Shown: positions 6,698 to 14,635 of the stretch, piece after piece
Numbering within the stretch: position 1 is the stretch's first letter
How the letters are laid out: every line of letters begins with the position of its first letter
From: CAYVXE01 sp964455375
Lineage (GTDB): Bacteria > Zhuqueibacterota > Zhuqueibacteria > Oceanimicrobiales > Oceanimicrobiaceae
NCBI GenBank assembly: GCA_964455375.1
Contig: CAYVXE010000083.1
Location: 1-19,574, forward strand
Direction: 5' to 3'
Length of the DNA stretch: 19,574 bases
Made by a program: the position numbers and the translations under genes
Notes under the pieces: model-generated
Told to the model about the DNA's origin: nothing
Database searches by the model: none
What the model saw: the letters and a program-made list of their open reading frames with translations, nothing else

Positions 6698-7618
6698 CTA
6701 CATCAATGATTTCCAATAATCACTNNNNNNNNNNNNNNNNNNNNNNNNNNNNNNNNNNNNNNNNNNNNNNNNNNNNNNNNNNNNNNNNNNNNNNNNNNNN
6801 NNNNNNNNNNNNNNNNNNNNNNNNTCAACACCAAGGTCATGAAGAACATCTTCAACAAAGTCAAAGTCACCCATGGAAACTCCACCCGATATTAATAAAA
6901 TATCATGCTGAAGTCCCTGAGAGATTTTTGTTTTCAAATCTGTAAAATCATCGGTGGCAATTCCAAGCATGTGTGGAATTCCACCGGCTTCCATGACCTG
7001 GCTAAACAGTGTGTAACCATTGCTGTTCCTCAATTGACCGGGCCCAGGTTTCTGTTCCACCTCAACCAATTCATCTCCCGTAACCAGAATACCCACACGA
7101 AGACGTTTATGTATTTTTACCCTTTTTCTACCGACAGTTGCCAGCACTCCGATTACAGCAGGGCTTATATATGTGTTTTTAGGTAAGACAATATTTCCTG
7201 CAGTCATTATTTCGCTCATAAACGCAACGTTCTTACCTACAGGTACTCTTGTGAGAATCCGAACTTTTGAATCGGACAATGCTTCCGTTTCTTCAACCTT
7301 TTGCACACAATCGGCTCCTTCCGGTATGGGTGCACCGGTCATAATCTTTGCGGCTTCCCCGGATGCAACTTTAAAATCGGGATACTTCCCGGCCGGAATT
7401 GTGCCAACAATATGGAGAGCCGTTCCATCGTCAGGGCAATCTTCGGACTTAAATGCATAGCCATCCATGGATGATTTATCAAATGGCGGCATATTTACAT
7501 CGGTGACCACATTTTCCGCCAGATTGAATCCAAGCGCTTCAGTTAAATCCACCTCCTCAACAGTCCCTTGTGGCGTGTTTTTTAATACAATGGAAATTGC
7601 TTCCTGAACAGAAATCAT
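6698..7618 (-). CDS. moeA: Molybdopterin molybdenumtransferase MoeA (interrupted by assembly gap)
   Basis: MoeA inserts molybdate into adenylylated molybdopterin. Residues 1-264 before the gap are typical: MPPFDKSSMDGYA (43-55), TGAPIPEGAD, the LVTGDEL strand, GPGQLRNSNGYTL and SGGVSMGDFDFVEDVL in the MPT-binding MogA-like domain. After that come 100 Ns. Bacterial MoeA is about 400 residues, so around 130-150 residues (rest of domain III and domain IV) are missing while the Ns stand for only 33. The gap is therefore probably a fixed-size placeholder. After the gap all three minus-strand frames stop between 6722 and 6698, so the gene that exits the gap ends there. The in-frame end shown (stop 6698-6700) is not reliable. 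Confidence 0.88.
   Translation of the reverse strand: MISVQEAISIVLKNTPQGTVEEVDLTEALGFNLAENVVTDVNMPPFDKSSMDGYAFKSEDCPDDGTALHIVGTIPAGKYPDFKVASGEAAKIMTGAPIPEGADCVQKVEETEALSDSKVRILTRVPVGKNVAFMSEIMTAGNIVLPKNTYISPAVIGVLATVGRKRVKIHKRLRVGILVTGDELVEVEQKPGPGQLRNSNGYTLFSQVMEAGGIPHMLGIATDDFTDLKTKISQGLQHDILLISGGVSMGDFDFVEDVLHDLGVXXXXXXXXXXXXXXXXXXXXXXXXXXXXXXXXXXSDYWKSLM
6725..6824. other. Assembly gap of 100 N
   Basis: Exactly 100 N bases, a common fixed size for scaffold joins of unknown length. It lies inside moeA and hides its C-terminal part, and possibly more. Confidence 0.97.
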
Positions 7619-7643
7619 AAAATCATTCCACTTTGATCTTAAA

Positions 7644-8450
7644 TTACCTTTTCACAACTCGATATGGTTTGCCGTATTTTCGGCTGAATGTTTTCCCGAA
7701 TTCCTTAGCCTCATTTTTTGTCTTGAATGAATTTAACAACACCTTATAAAACGTCGTACCCTTAATCACAGAAGTCTGGATTTGAACGTCAAACCCTTCA
7801 ATCGCAAATTCTTTTTTTAAATTTAGTGCGGAATTCACATTGGTAAATGCGCCAATCTGCACGGAATATACACCCCGATTTTCAGATTTCCTGTTCTTCG
7901 AATTATTTTCTCCAACAAAACGATGACTTTTCGCATATTTTAAATCTTCTTTTGCAACAGCTTTATATTTTGAATGTGGGTACTCAGAGAGAAAATGCTT
8001 AAGACTCAGACTGCACAGATTAAATTTCTTTTCGGCGAACAAACAAATGGCTGTATTATAAGCGGCGGCTTCGGTCAGGTCTGAAGAGGGATACTTTGCA
8101 ATCAATTGCTCGAAATATTTTCTGGCTGAGACATATAAGCCTCTTGAAAAATTGTACTGCCCAATTTTTAAACAGGCAATCTGAGCTTCATTTGATTCAG
8201 GGAATTTATTCAAAATCGTATTGTAGTGCTGAAACGCTCTTTCCGCATCGGTTTCTGCTAAAGCTTTTAAGTATAATTTCCGTGATTCACTGACACTTGT
8301 TTCAGCCATTCTTTTCAACTGCTCATAACTCTTTACGGTAGAGCCAGATCGCAAAACCCGCTTAACCTTGCTATTTTCGGATTGACCGAAAAGCAGACCA
8401 AAATTAAACAGGTAAAAACCGATTAACAAATATTTTATGAATTTTTTCAT
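7644..8450 (-). CDS. Secreted TPR protein with C-terminal SPOR domain
   Basis: The 268-residue protein has a signal peptide (MKKFIKYLLIGFYLFNFGLL, likely cut after LFG at residue 22), then tetratricopeptide-like helices at about 69-170 similar to BamD/YbgF repeats (FPESNEAQ, YPSSDLTEAAAYN, YPHSKYKAVA), and a SPOR domain at about 194-266 (GVYSVQIGAF ... FYKVLLNSFKTKNEAKEF). SPOR domains bind denuded peptidoglycan glycan strands, typically at the division septum. This protein probably works in the periplasm in cell-wall or division-related scaffolding. It follows lapB by 38 bases and precedes moeA by 25, so it is likely in the same transcript. No enzymatic domain is visible. Confidence 0.85.
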   Translation of the reverse strand: MKKFIKYLLIGFYLFNFGLLFGQSENSKVKRVLRSGSTVKSYEQLKRMAETSVSESRKLYLKALAETDAERAFQHYNTILNKFPESNEAQIACLKIGQYNFSRGLYVSARKYFEQLIAKYPSSDLTEAAAYNTAICLFAEKKFNLCSLSLKHFLSEYPHSKYKAVAKEDLKYAKSHRFVGENNSKNRKSENRGVYSVQIGAFTNVNSALNLKKEFAIEGFDVQIQTSVIKGTTFYKVLLNSFKTKNEAKEFGKTFSRKYGKPYRVVKR

Positions 8451-8488
8451 CTCTTTATCATAAACAGTTTTTGCAATTTAGGGTCTAC

Positions 8489-9541
8489 CTAATTTGTCGA
8501 ATTGTTAATGAGTTCCAATGCATATTTTAATGCTTCATCTTTGTCACCTGCTCTTGAGTACAGGCGTACGAGGTATTTTCGTGCCGATTTATTGGTTGCA
8601 TCTTTTTCAAGAATATTCAAACTGGTTTGAATAGCTTTTTCAACCTCTCCTTTTTTCTCATAGTTTTCCGCCAATGCCAACATGACCAAAACATTATCCG
8701 GTTGTTTTTGTAAGATATCGAGGTACAAATTTTCTATTTCGCCGTAAACCCCGGCCTCATACAAAAGTTCCTTTATTCTTTCAAATGCCAGAAACGAATG
8801 TTCAGGATTTTTTGTAACAAACTCTTTCAGAATCTTTAAGGCCTCATTTTTTTGCTTGCCGCGAATAAATGAATCAGCTAAAAAGATATAAGCCGCTGAA
8901 TTGTCAGGTGCAATTTTTATCGCTTCCTTAAAACAAAGTTGAGCCTCTTTCTCACTATTTTCCTCAAGAAGGTGTTCACCTTGCTTCATTTTATATTCTG
9001 AAAGCCGCAGCGGCTGAAAATCATTGATATATTTTTTAGTACTGCGGTAGGTCTCAAACGCATGAATCCAGTCCTGCTTTTCTTCAAAAATGACCAATTT
9101 CATTTTGCGGGCCCAGACTGACTGGCGATTTTCAACCAGGACTTTGTTCACGACGCCGAGAGCTTTATCATATTCTTCAGATGCGACATAATCTTTTGTC
9201 AAGCTCTCAAGAATGTTTTGTTGCCTCTTAAAATTCAGTCCAGTCCGCACGGTTAAATATTTATGGACATTGATGGCCCTCTCAACCTGACCTAACTCAC
9301 GCAGTATATCGCCAATTTTCAAATAAGCATCTATATTGTGACTGTTTTTAGTCACGGCTGCCCGTAATTTCACCAGGGCCTTTTCCTTTTCCCCGCTCAG
9401 TAAATAATTGAGACCATCAGCATAATCAACGGCTGCTTGTTCTTGCGGATTTTCTTTTGGTTTCTTTCTAAAGACCAGCATTGCAACCAGACCAATCATG
9501 GCGCTAATAATGATAAATATTAATATAATCGAAACATCCAT
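8489..9541 (-). CDS. lapB: LapB/YciM-like TPR membrane protein without rubredoxin domain
   Basis: A single N-terminal membrane helix (residues 4-24) is followed by TPR repeats from about residue 38 to the end. The start of the soluble part, YADGLNYLLSGEKEKALVKL, and IGDILRELGQVERAINVHKYL match the E. coli LapB pattern closely. In E. coli LapB links LapA, FtsH and LpxC to control lipopolysaccharide synthesis. E. coli LapB is 389 residues and ends in a CxxC...CxxC rubredoxin-like domain. This protein is 350 residues, has a single Cys, and ends within TPR-like sequence (ALKYALELINNS). It starts one base after the lapA stop, so the two are translationally linked. The name rests on sequence pattern plus the rpsA-lapA-lapB gene order. 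Confidence 0.82.
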   Translation of the reverse strand: MDVSIILIFIIISAMIGLVAMLVFRKKPKENPQEQAAVDYADGLNYLLSGEKEKALVKLRAAVTKNSHNIDAYLKIGDILRELGQVERAINVHKYLTVRTGLNFKRQQNILESLTKDYVASEEYDKALGVVNKVLVENRQSVWARKMKLVIFEEKQDWIHAFETYRSTKKYINDFQPLRLSEYKMKQGEHLLEENSEKEAQLCFKEAIKIAPDNSAAYIFLADSFIRGKQKNEALKILKEFVTKNPEHSFLAFERIKELLYEAGVYGEIENLYLDILQKQPDNVLVMLALAENYEKKGEVEKAIQTSLNILEKDATNKSARKYLVRLYSRAGDKDEALKYALELINNSTN

Positions 9542-9542
9542 T

Positions 9543-9872
9543 TTAAATTTCTTCTTTTAAATCAAAATCTGTGTCATCTTCACTAATTGGGAGATTTCTC
9601 AGGTTATCTAACTCATTTTGCATTTCATTATTGGTTTTTCTCAACCGACGAATATCATTTTTGAGTTCAAAAACCTGAAACACTGAGACAATCAACCAGA
9701 AGATAACCCCTAAACCAAAGGAAACGTAAATAACGATCCATAGTTGAACATTTTGATAAACCCACATACCGGAAAGGAAAACAACGGTTACCTGCTGAGC
9801 ACTATTTTGCAAAGCAAAACCAAGAACAACCAGGATAACGACTGCTCCCAAAAACCATTTAACAGCCCACAT
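9543..9872 (-). CDS. lapA: LapA-domain (DUF1049) membrane protein
   Basis: The 109-residue protein has two membrane helices (about 4-24 and 42-65) separated by a short segment with ALQNSAQQVTVVFLSG, the classic LapA signature, then a charged coiled coil (about 68-95). In E. coli LapA is an inner-membrane partner of LapB in lipopolysaccharide assembly. GGAG with five bases to ATG 9872 supports the start. It is followed by lapB after one base and preceded by rpsA after a 172-base spacer containing a long inverted repeat. The order rpsA-lapA-lapB is the same as in enterobacteria without ihfB. Confidence 0.9.
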   Translation of the reverse strand: MWAVKWFLGAVVILVVLGFALQNSAQQVTVVFLSGMWVYQNVQLWIVIYVSFGLGVIFWLIVSVFQVFELKNDIRRLRKTNNEMQNELDNLRNLPISEDDTDFDLKEEI

Positions 9873-9933
9873 AGCCTCTCCTAATTTTCATAATAAGTTA
9901 GCACTAAAAATAAAAATGGTATAAACAAAAACA

Positions 9934-10016
9934 GGCTATCCAAAAATCCATTCAATATATACTACAAATCCATGACATGAAACCCATGGTGATATTCAGG
10001 ACATTTTTGGACAGCC
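9934..10016 (-). repeat. Long inverted repeat between rpsA and lapA (terminator or MITE-like)
   Basis: GGCTATCCAAAAAT (9934-9947) and ATTTTTGGACAGCC (10003-10016) are 14-base inverted repeats with a single difference. On the minus strand, the direction of rpsA and lapA, the difference is a G-U pair, so RNA of that strand pairs fully. Inside are smaller pairs AATAT/ATATT (9954-9958, 9992-9996) and CCATG/CATGG (9970-9974, 9985-9989). After the stem the minus strand reads TGTTTTTGTTTAT, so it may be an unusually long rho-independent terminator or attenuator of rpsA. The ends (GGGCTGTCCAAAAAT-like) also resemble transposon terminal repeats, making an 83-base MITE possible. No target duplication is visible. 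Confidence 0.55.
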
Positions 10017-10044
10017 CGGTACTCCTTAAAGTTTAAATGACAAA

Positions 10045-12186
10045 TTAGTCAGTTTCTTTCTTCGAATCGCTTTTATCTTCCTCTTTATCCAAAGTTACCT
10101 CAAGTGTGGCGTCTGCCGATTTATCCTTTGCCGATTCAGCTTCCGCAGAAACATCTTCAGAATCCGCTTCACTTTTAGCGTCAGCCTCAGATTCCGGTGA
10201 CACCTCTTCTTTAATAGAAGGAGATTCAGCGGGAACTTCAATTTGTTCCGCCGTTTCCACAGTCGCCTCTGGCTCCGATTTCACTTCTTCTTCCGGTTCA
10301 GCAACAGTCTTTGCTTTCGTTACCTCCGTGGCGTCGCCCTTTTTCTTTTTTGAAGAAGTTGCGGTGGATTTCTTCGCAGATTTCGCATCTCCCACACCCA
10401 TCTCTTTTTCAAATTCAGCAATGGCCTCCTTGTCATCGCTTGCAAGTTCCGGTTTTTCGATAAATTGCTTTTCGGAAAGAATGATCTTTTTGTTTTCTTT
10501 GTTGAATTCAATAACGACTAACTCCATTTCATCGCCAACCTTGTAAGCATCAGCAGGTTTCTTGATGCCCTCTTTACTCAGTTGAGAAAAAGGAACAAAG
10601 CCATCAACTTCATCAGGTAATTCAACAATGACACCCTTTTCAATCATTCTGACAATTTTACCACTTGTTTTGATGCCAGCTTTATATGTATCCTCAAATG
10701 TATCCCAGGGATTGTCCATGGTTTGTTTATAACCAAGGGAGATTCGGCGGTTGTCTTTATCGATGCTCAAAACAACCACTTCGACCTCATCACCCTTTTT
10801 TACCACTTCTCCCGGGTGCCGAATTTTTTTGGTCCATGATAAATCGGAGATATGAATCAACCCGTCAATTCCTTCTTCTAACTCAACAAAAGCACCAAAA
10901 TTCGTCAGGTTCCTTACGACACCTTTTTGCTTCGAATCAATGGGATATTTGGTTTCGGTATCAACCCACGGATCCGGTTCCAATTGTTTTAAGCCAAGAG
11001 ATACTTTTCTGCCGTCGTAGTCGATATTCAGAATTTTAGCCTCGACAATCTCACCCAGAGAAAGTATTTGTGACGGATGCTTGATGTGCTGCGTCCAGGA
11101 CATTTCAGAGATATGAATGAGACCCTCCACACCCTTTTCGAGTTCGATGAATGAGCCATAATCGGAAATGTTAACCACTTTGCCCTTTACAATATCTCCC
11201 TCTTTGTATTTTTCTTTCAAATTATCCCAAGGATGCGGCTGTAATTGTTTTAACCCTAATGAGATTCTATCTTTTGCCTCATTGAAGTCCAATATCTGAA
11301 CATTGATTTTATCATCGAGATTCACAACTTCAGAGGGATGATTCACACGCCCCCACGATAAGTCATTTATATGTAACAGTCCGTCCACACCACCCAGATC
11401 GATAAAAACACCGAAGTCGGTAATGTTTTTGACGGAACCTTCGAGTACCTGGCCCTTTTCAAGGTTTTCAAGAATTTGGGACCGTTGTTCCTTCATGCCT
11501 TCTTCAATTAAGACCCGGTGCGAAACAACGATATTTTTTCTGAGCTCGTTTACTTTTACGATACGAAAATCCATCTCTTTGCCGATTAATGCATCAAAGT
11601 CACGGATTGGTTTGACGTCAATCTGAGAACCGGGTAAAAACGCATCTATCCCCATGAGGTCGACGACGATCCCCCCTTTAATACGGCGGATACAAATACC
11701 TTGCAGAATTTCATTCTTTTCGTAAGATTGTAGAATTTTCTCCCAGACTCGCAAGAAATCAGCTTTCCTTTTGGAAAGGACGAGTTGACCGTCTTTGTCT
11801 TCAACATTGTCTAAAAAGACCTCAATGTCATCACCTACATTGATAGATTTAGGATCATTAAATTCATCAATTGGAATAACACCTTCAGACTTAAACCCGA
11901 TATCAACTGCAACCTCTTTATCGCTCACAGCCAATATTTTACCCACAACCAGTTCCCCTTCAACAAAATCGCTCAGGGTTTTTTCATACAGGTCGACTAA
12001 TTCATTAAACTCATCTTCAGAGTATTCGCTTTCATCCTCAAGGTCTTCCAGCGCCACGATTTTTTCTTCAAATGTGTCTTGTGGCACTACCGCACTTTGT
12101 TCTACTGCCTCAGCGACACCTTCACCTCCTTCCATGTTCTTCAAATCGCTCTCGCTTTTTGGTAATTGTTCTGCTTGGTTAGACAT
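10045..12186 (-). CDS. rpsA: Ribosomal protein S1 with long acidic tail
   Basis: S1 binds mRNA on the 30S subunit and helps start translation of structured messages. Six S1 (OB-fold) repeats lie at about residues 75-140, 157-224, 243-312, 328-399, 415-486 and 502-571. The third to fifth are the most typical (GVFIDLGGVDGLLHINDLSW, GSFIELEKGVEGLIHISEMSW, GAFVELEEGIDGLIHISDLSW). At 713 residues it is longer than the 557-residue E. coli protein. The extra length is an acidic N-terminus of about 70 residues and a low-complexity tail of about 130 residues (580-713) rich in Glu, Ala, Ser and Lys. A near-perfect ribosome binding site AAGGAGGT (12202-12195) is eight bases before ATG 12186. cmk precedes it by 46 bases, a very common pairing. 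Confidence 0.96.
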   Translation of the reverse strand: MSNQAEQLPKSESDLKNMEGGEGVAEAVEQSAVVPQDTFEEKIVALEDLEDESEYSEDEFNELVDLYEKTLSDFVEGELVVGKILAVSDKEVAVDIGFKSEGVIPIDEFNDPKSINVGDDIEVFLDNVEDKDGQLVLSKRKADFLRVWEKILQSYEKNEILQGICIRRIKGGIVVDLMGIDAFLPGSQIDVKPIRDFDALIGKEMDFRIVKVNELRKNIVVSHRVLIEEGMKEQRSQILENLEKGQVLEGSVKNITDFGVFIDLGGVDGLLHINDLSWGRVNHPSEVVNLDDKINVQILDFNEAKDRISLGLKQLQPHPWDNLKEKYKEGDIVKGKVVNISDYGSFIELEKGVEGLIHISEMSWTQHIKHPSQILSLGEIVEAKILNIDYDGRKVSLGLKQLEPDPWVDTETKYPIDSKQKGVVRNLTNFGAFVELEEGIDGLIHISDLSWTKKIRHPGEVVKKGDEVEVVVLSIDKDNRRISLGYKQTMDNPWDTFEDTYKAGIKTSGKIVRMIEKGVIVELPDEVDGFVPFSQLSKEGIKKPADAYKVGDEMELVVIEFNKENKKIILSEKQFIEKPELASDDKEAIAEFEKEMGVGDAKSAKKSTATSSKKKKGDATEVTKAKTVAEPEEEVKSEPEATVETAEQIEVPAESPSIKEEVSPESEADAKSEADSEDVSAEAESAKDKSADATLEVTLDKEEDKSDSKKETD

Positions 12187-12232
12187 TTAATAATACCTCC
12201 TTAGAATATATTTTTTGCTTGTAAAGCCAAGG

Positions 12233-12913
12233 TTAGTGGTTCATAATTTCCCGTGCCTTATTTACGATAAAATCGACCCCTTCTTCCACAGACAAATCTG
12301 TCGTTTCCAAAACAATAGCATCCGCAGCTTTTTTCAGAGGAGCTATTGTTCTTTGTGAATCGATTTTATCGCGGCGCACGATATCTTTTTCAATTGCTGT
12401 CGAACTTAACGTCGCTCCATTCGTAGTTAGTTCTTTTAAGCGCCGTTTTGCTCTTTCTTTTATACACGCTTCCAAATAAATTTTCACCTGCGCATCAGGA
12501 AAAACAACGGTCCCGATGTCGCGTCCGTCTAAAACCACGGAATGATGTCTGGAAATATCACGTAATTGTTTAGTCACCTCCTGACGCACCAACTCATGTT
12601 CCGAAACCTGAGAAACCAGCCCGGTCACTTCAGTTGATCTGATTTTTTGGGTCACATCTTCTTCATTTAAGAAGACGGTTAATCCATTTGCAGCGTTTTC
12701 AAGTCTTATTTTCGTTTCCTGCAGCATTTTTTCCAATTTAACCCGATCATCCAGGTTAATACTGTTACGAATAACCTGCAGGGTCACAGCCCGATAAAAC
12801 GCACCGGAATCAATATACAAAAAGTGCAGTTTTTCTGCCACTAACCGCGCGGTTGTACTTTTCCCGGAACCGGCGGGACCATCGATTGCAATAACAACTC
12901 GATTTGCAGGCAC
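12233..12913 (-). CDS. cmk: Cytidylate kinase
   Basis: The enzyme phosphorylates CMP and dCMP with ATP in pyrimidine nucleotide recycling. The 226-residue protein has the P-loop GPAGSGKS (12-19), the YIDSGAFYRAVT substrate segment, the LDGRDIGTVVFPDA motif typical of Cmk, and a lid region with RAKRRLKEL and IVRRDKIDSQR. Length matches the family. The start is GTG 12913 with an AAGG about ten bases upstream; the protein begins directly at the first beta strand, so no better start exists. It follows the SDR-like gene by 12 bases and precedes rpsA. Confidence 0.96.
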   Translation of the reverse strand: MPANRVVIAIDGPAGSGKSTTARLVAEKLHFLYIDSGAFYRAVTLQVIRNSINLDDRVKLEKMLQETKIRLENAANGLTVFLNEEDVTQKIRSTEVTGLVSQVSEHELVRQEVTKQLRDISRHHSVVLDGRDIGTVVFPDAQVKIYLEACIKERAKRRLKELTTNGATLSSTAIEKDIVRRDKIDSQRTIAPLKKAADAIVLETTDLSVEEGVDFIVNKAREIMNH

Positions 12914-12925
12914 TGTGCGGCAGCC

Positions 12926-14635
12926 TTACGCTTTCATCCGCAAGCCTTGCTCTTCTTTCGTGAAGATCCAGCCTACAACTTTGCCAATATTCAATTCATC
13001 ATCTTCAAGCCAGAAAGTCCGGTTCCTGTCAAATTGGGAACTCGTATCATCTTCCGGAATGGCTGCCACCTCGTCATAAATCGCCTCTATCCTTTTTTTC
13101 CATCTCTCCATATTACTTTCCCGCAGATCCACCCAGCCGTCATTGGCCCATACATCGATATTTTCCGGAGTGACTTTATATTTTGTTTCCCCGCGATAGG
13201 CCGGTGTTTTTATCTGCGGTCCACGTAAGAGTTGCCTGCCATCTGGCATTAAAATTGGGATGCCAATGGATAAGAGAGAGGTACGAATATCCTTATCAGT
13301 ACAGATGAGCTCTTTTGCTTTCCGACTAAGTTCGGATGGCGAGCTCGATCTGACATTTTCCATCGTCGTACAAATTCTACGTAGCAGAAACACCTCATAT
13401 AGTAATTTGCTTAATCTCGGAGGACCTAAAAGTTCAAATGCAATACTGTCACACTGGTGTTCCTGCATCAATTTCTTCATTTTTGTTAATGCGGCATTTC
13501 GCATCAAACCTGCACGGTACGTGGGCCCCATCGTTGCATTATCCAGCGCATTGATGATGTCGTGTCCGGTATTGCCGCCCTTAATTTCATACACCACGTT
13601 TCGGGCGATTTCTTCGGGTGTAATAAGTTCCATTTGGCCATAAGAAGAAATTGCTGAAAACTCACCATAAGAGAAAATTCCGTTTTCCCCGGTATCCACG
13701 TAAACGGATTTCAAAACTTCATCGTCCAGTTTTTCCCACTTGCCCTGCGCTTCCACATCGAGATAATCCTGTAGAACCTGAGCATGTTCAGGGGTACAGT
13801 CATATAATTGGACGGGTTGATTTTTCTTTTTTATTTCACCGTATTGGATTCTTTTCCAGGCAATAGCGGCTGTGGGCTTAATTTCCTTGGTAATAGGTGC
13901 ATCCGGCGTTCTTGCCATCAGGAAAAGCAGTAAACTATGCGCACCGGCAATCGTCGATTTGCTCAACAACGTTCTCGATGGTTTCTCTTCGGAATGCGTG
14001 TAAGGAATGTTCAATCCCATGCCGCCGGTGCCACTGGTACCGATTTTAAAGTAATAGCCGGTCTTGGCGGCGCGCATGGCTTCATAGAGTATCTGTACAT
14101 GGCGAATGAGCTGCGGAACATAAAGCGTGCACAGAATTTTTTCTATTTCTGACACGAGTTTGTCTGAATACTGCTTTTTTTCTTTGAATTCCTTTAACTC
14201 ACCTTTTAAATTGTAATACCCGCGGAATACGTCCTGATAAGCTACGGCTGTAGCTGAGTTTATGCAATCAATGACAATGTCCGGCATAAATTGATGAATT
14301 GTTTTATATAAATAAGAGCGTTCCAAAACATCATGGGAAAGGTCTTCCAGCATATCTTCGATGAGCATGTTGCGATAGGTCGGGTTTTCAAGGATATCAT
14401 TTCGTGAAAGGTCCTGCATGGCATCCCGCACAAAAATATTCCCCCAATACGGGGTAATCGAGGTGTTCCCTTTATTATAGGCTTGTAAATGCTCAACGGC
14501 TTCTTCTGCTTCCCATTTATTCAAGGACAGCACAATCAATTCCTGCGGTTCATCTTCCAAAATTTTCCGGCATATCGCCGAACCCACAAGGCCCCAACCG
14601 CCAAATACCATCACTTTTCTATTTTTAATTTGCAC
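12926..14635 (-). CDS. Large SDR-like NAD(P)-binding protein of unknown function
   Basis: The N-terminus (KVMVFGGWGLVGSAICRKIL) is a Rossmann fold with the glycine pattern G12xxG15xxG18 of extended short-chain dehydrogenases/epimerases. IVIDCINSATA (120-130) and YYFKIGTSGTGGMG (194-207) fit the later beta strands. The usual catalytic YxxxK is not seen: the best aligned site reads TLLSKSTIAGAH (222-233), with Thr222 in place of Tyr and Lys226 kept. At 569 residues it is far longer than ordinary 300-350-residue members, and the second half (about 250-569) matches nothing I recognise. GTG 14635 overlaps the rluB end by 11 bases; the next ATG (codon 9) would cut into the first beta strand. Position between rluB and cmk gives no clear function. 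Confidence 0.75.
   Translation of the reverse strand: MQIKNRKVMVFGGWGLVGSAICRKILEDEPQELIVLSLNKWEAEEAVEHLQAYNKGNTSITPYWGNIFVRDAMQDLSRNDILENPTYRNMLIEDMLEDLSHDVLERSYLYKTIHQFMPDIVIDCINSATAVAYQDVFRGYYNLKGELKEFKEKKQYSDKLVSEIEKILCTLYVPQLIRHVQILYEAMRAAKTGYYFKIGTSGTGGMGLNIPYTHSEEKPSRTLLSKSTIAGAHSLLLFLMARTPDAPITKEIKPTAAIAWKRIQYGEIKKKNQPVQLYDCTPEHAQVLQDYLDVEAQGKWEKLDDEVLKSVYVDTGENGIFSYGEFSAISSYGQMELITPEEIARNVVYEIKGGNTGHDIINALDNATMGPTYRAGLMRNAALTKMKKLMQEHQCDSIAFELLGPPRLSKLLYEVFLLRRICTTMENVRSSSPSELSRKAKELICTDKDIRTSLLSIGIPILMPDGRQLLRGPQIKTPAYRGETKYKVTPENIDVWANDGWVDLRESNMERWKKRIEAIYDEVAAIPEDDTSSQFDRNRTFWLEDDELNIGKVVGWIFTKEEQGLRMKA

Noticed and set aside
6676..6723. Minus-strand frame reading IIDVDEKVNKIKNEW just after the gap
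   Set aside because: It opens right after a TGA, has no good start and runs into the lipoprotein gene in another frame, so it is not a supported gene.
10106..10546. 146-codon plus-strand frame opposite rpsA
   Set aside because: It is the antisense shadow of the Glu/Ala/Ser-rich S1 tail, which gives a long Ser/Ala-rich open frame by codon composition.
12120..12140. AAGGAGGTGA sequence inside the start of rpsA
   Set aside because: There is no in-frame start codon at a suitable distance. It simply encodes Glu-Gly-Gly-Glu.
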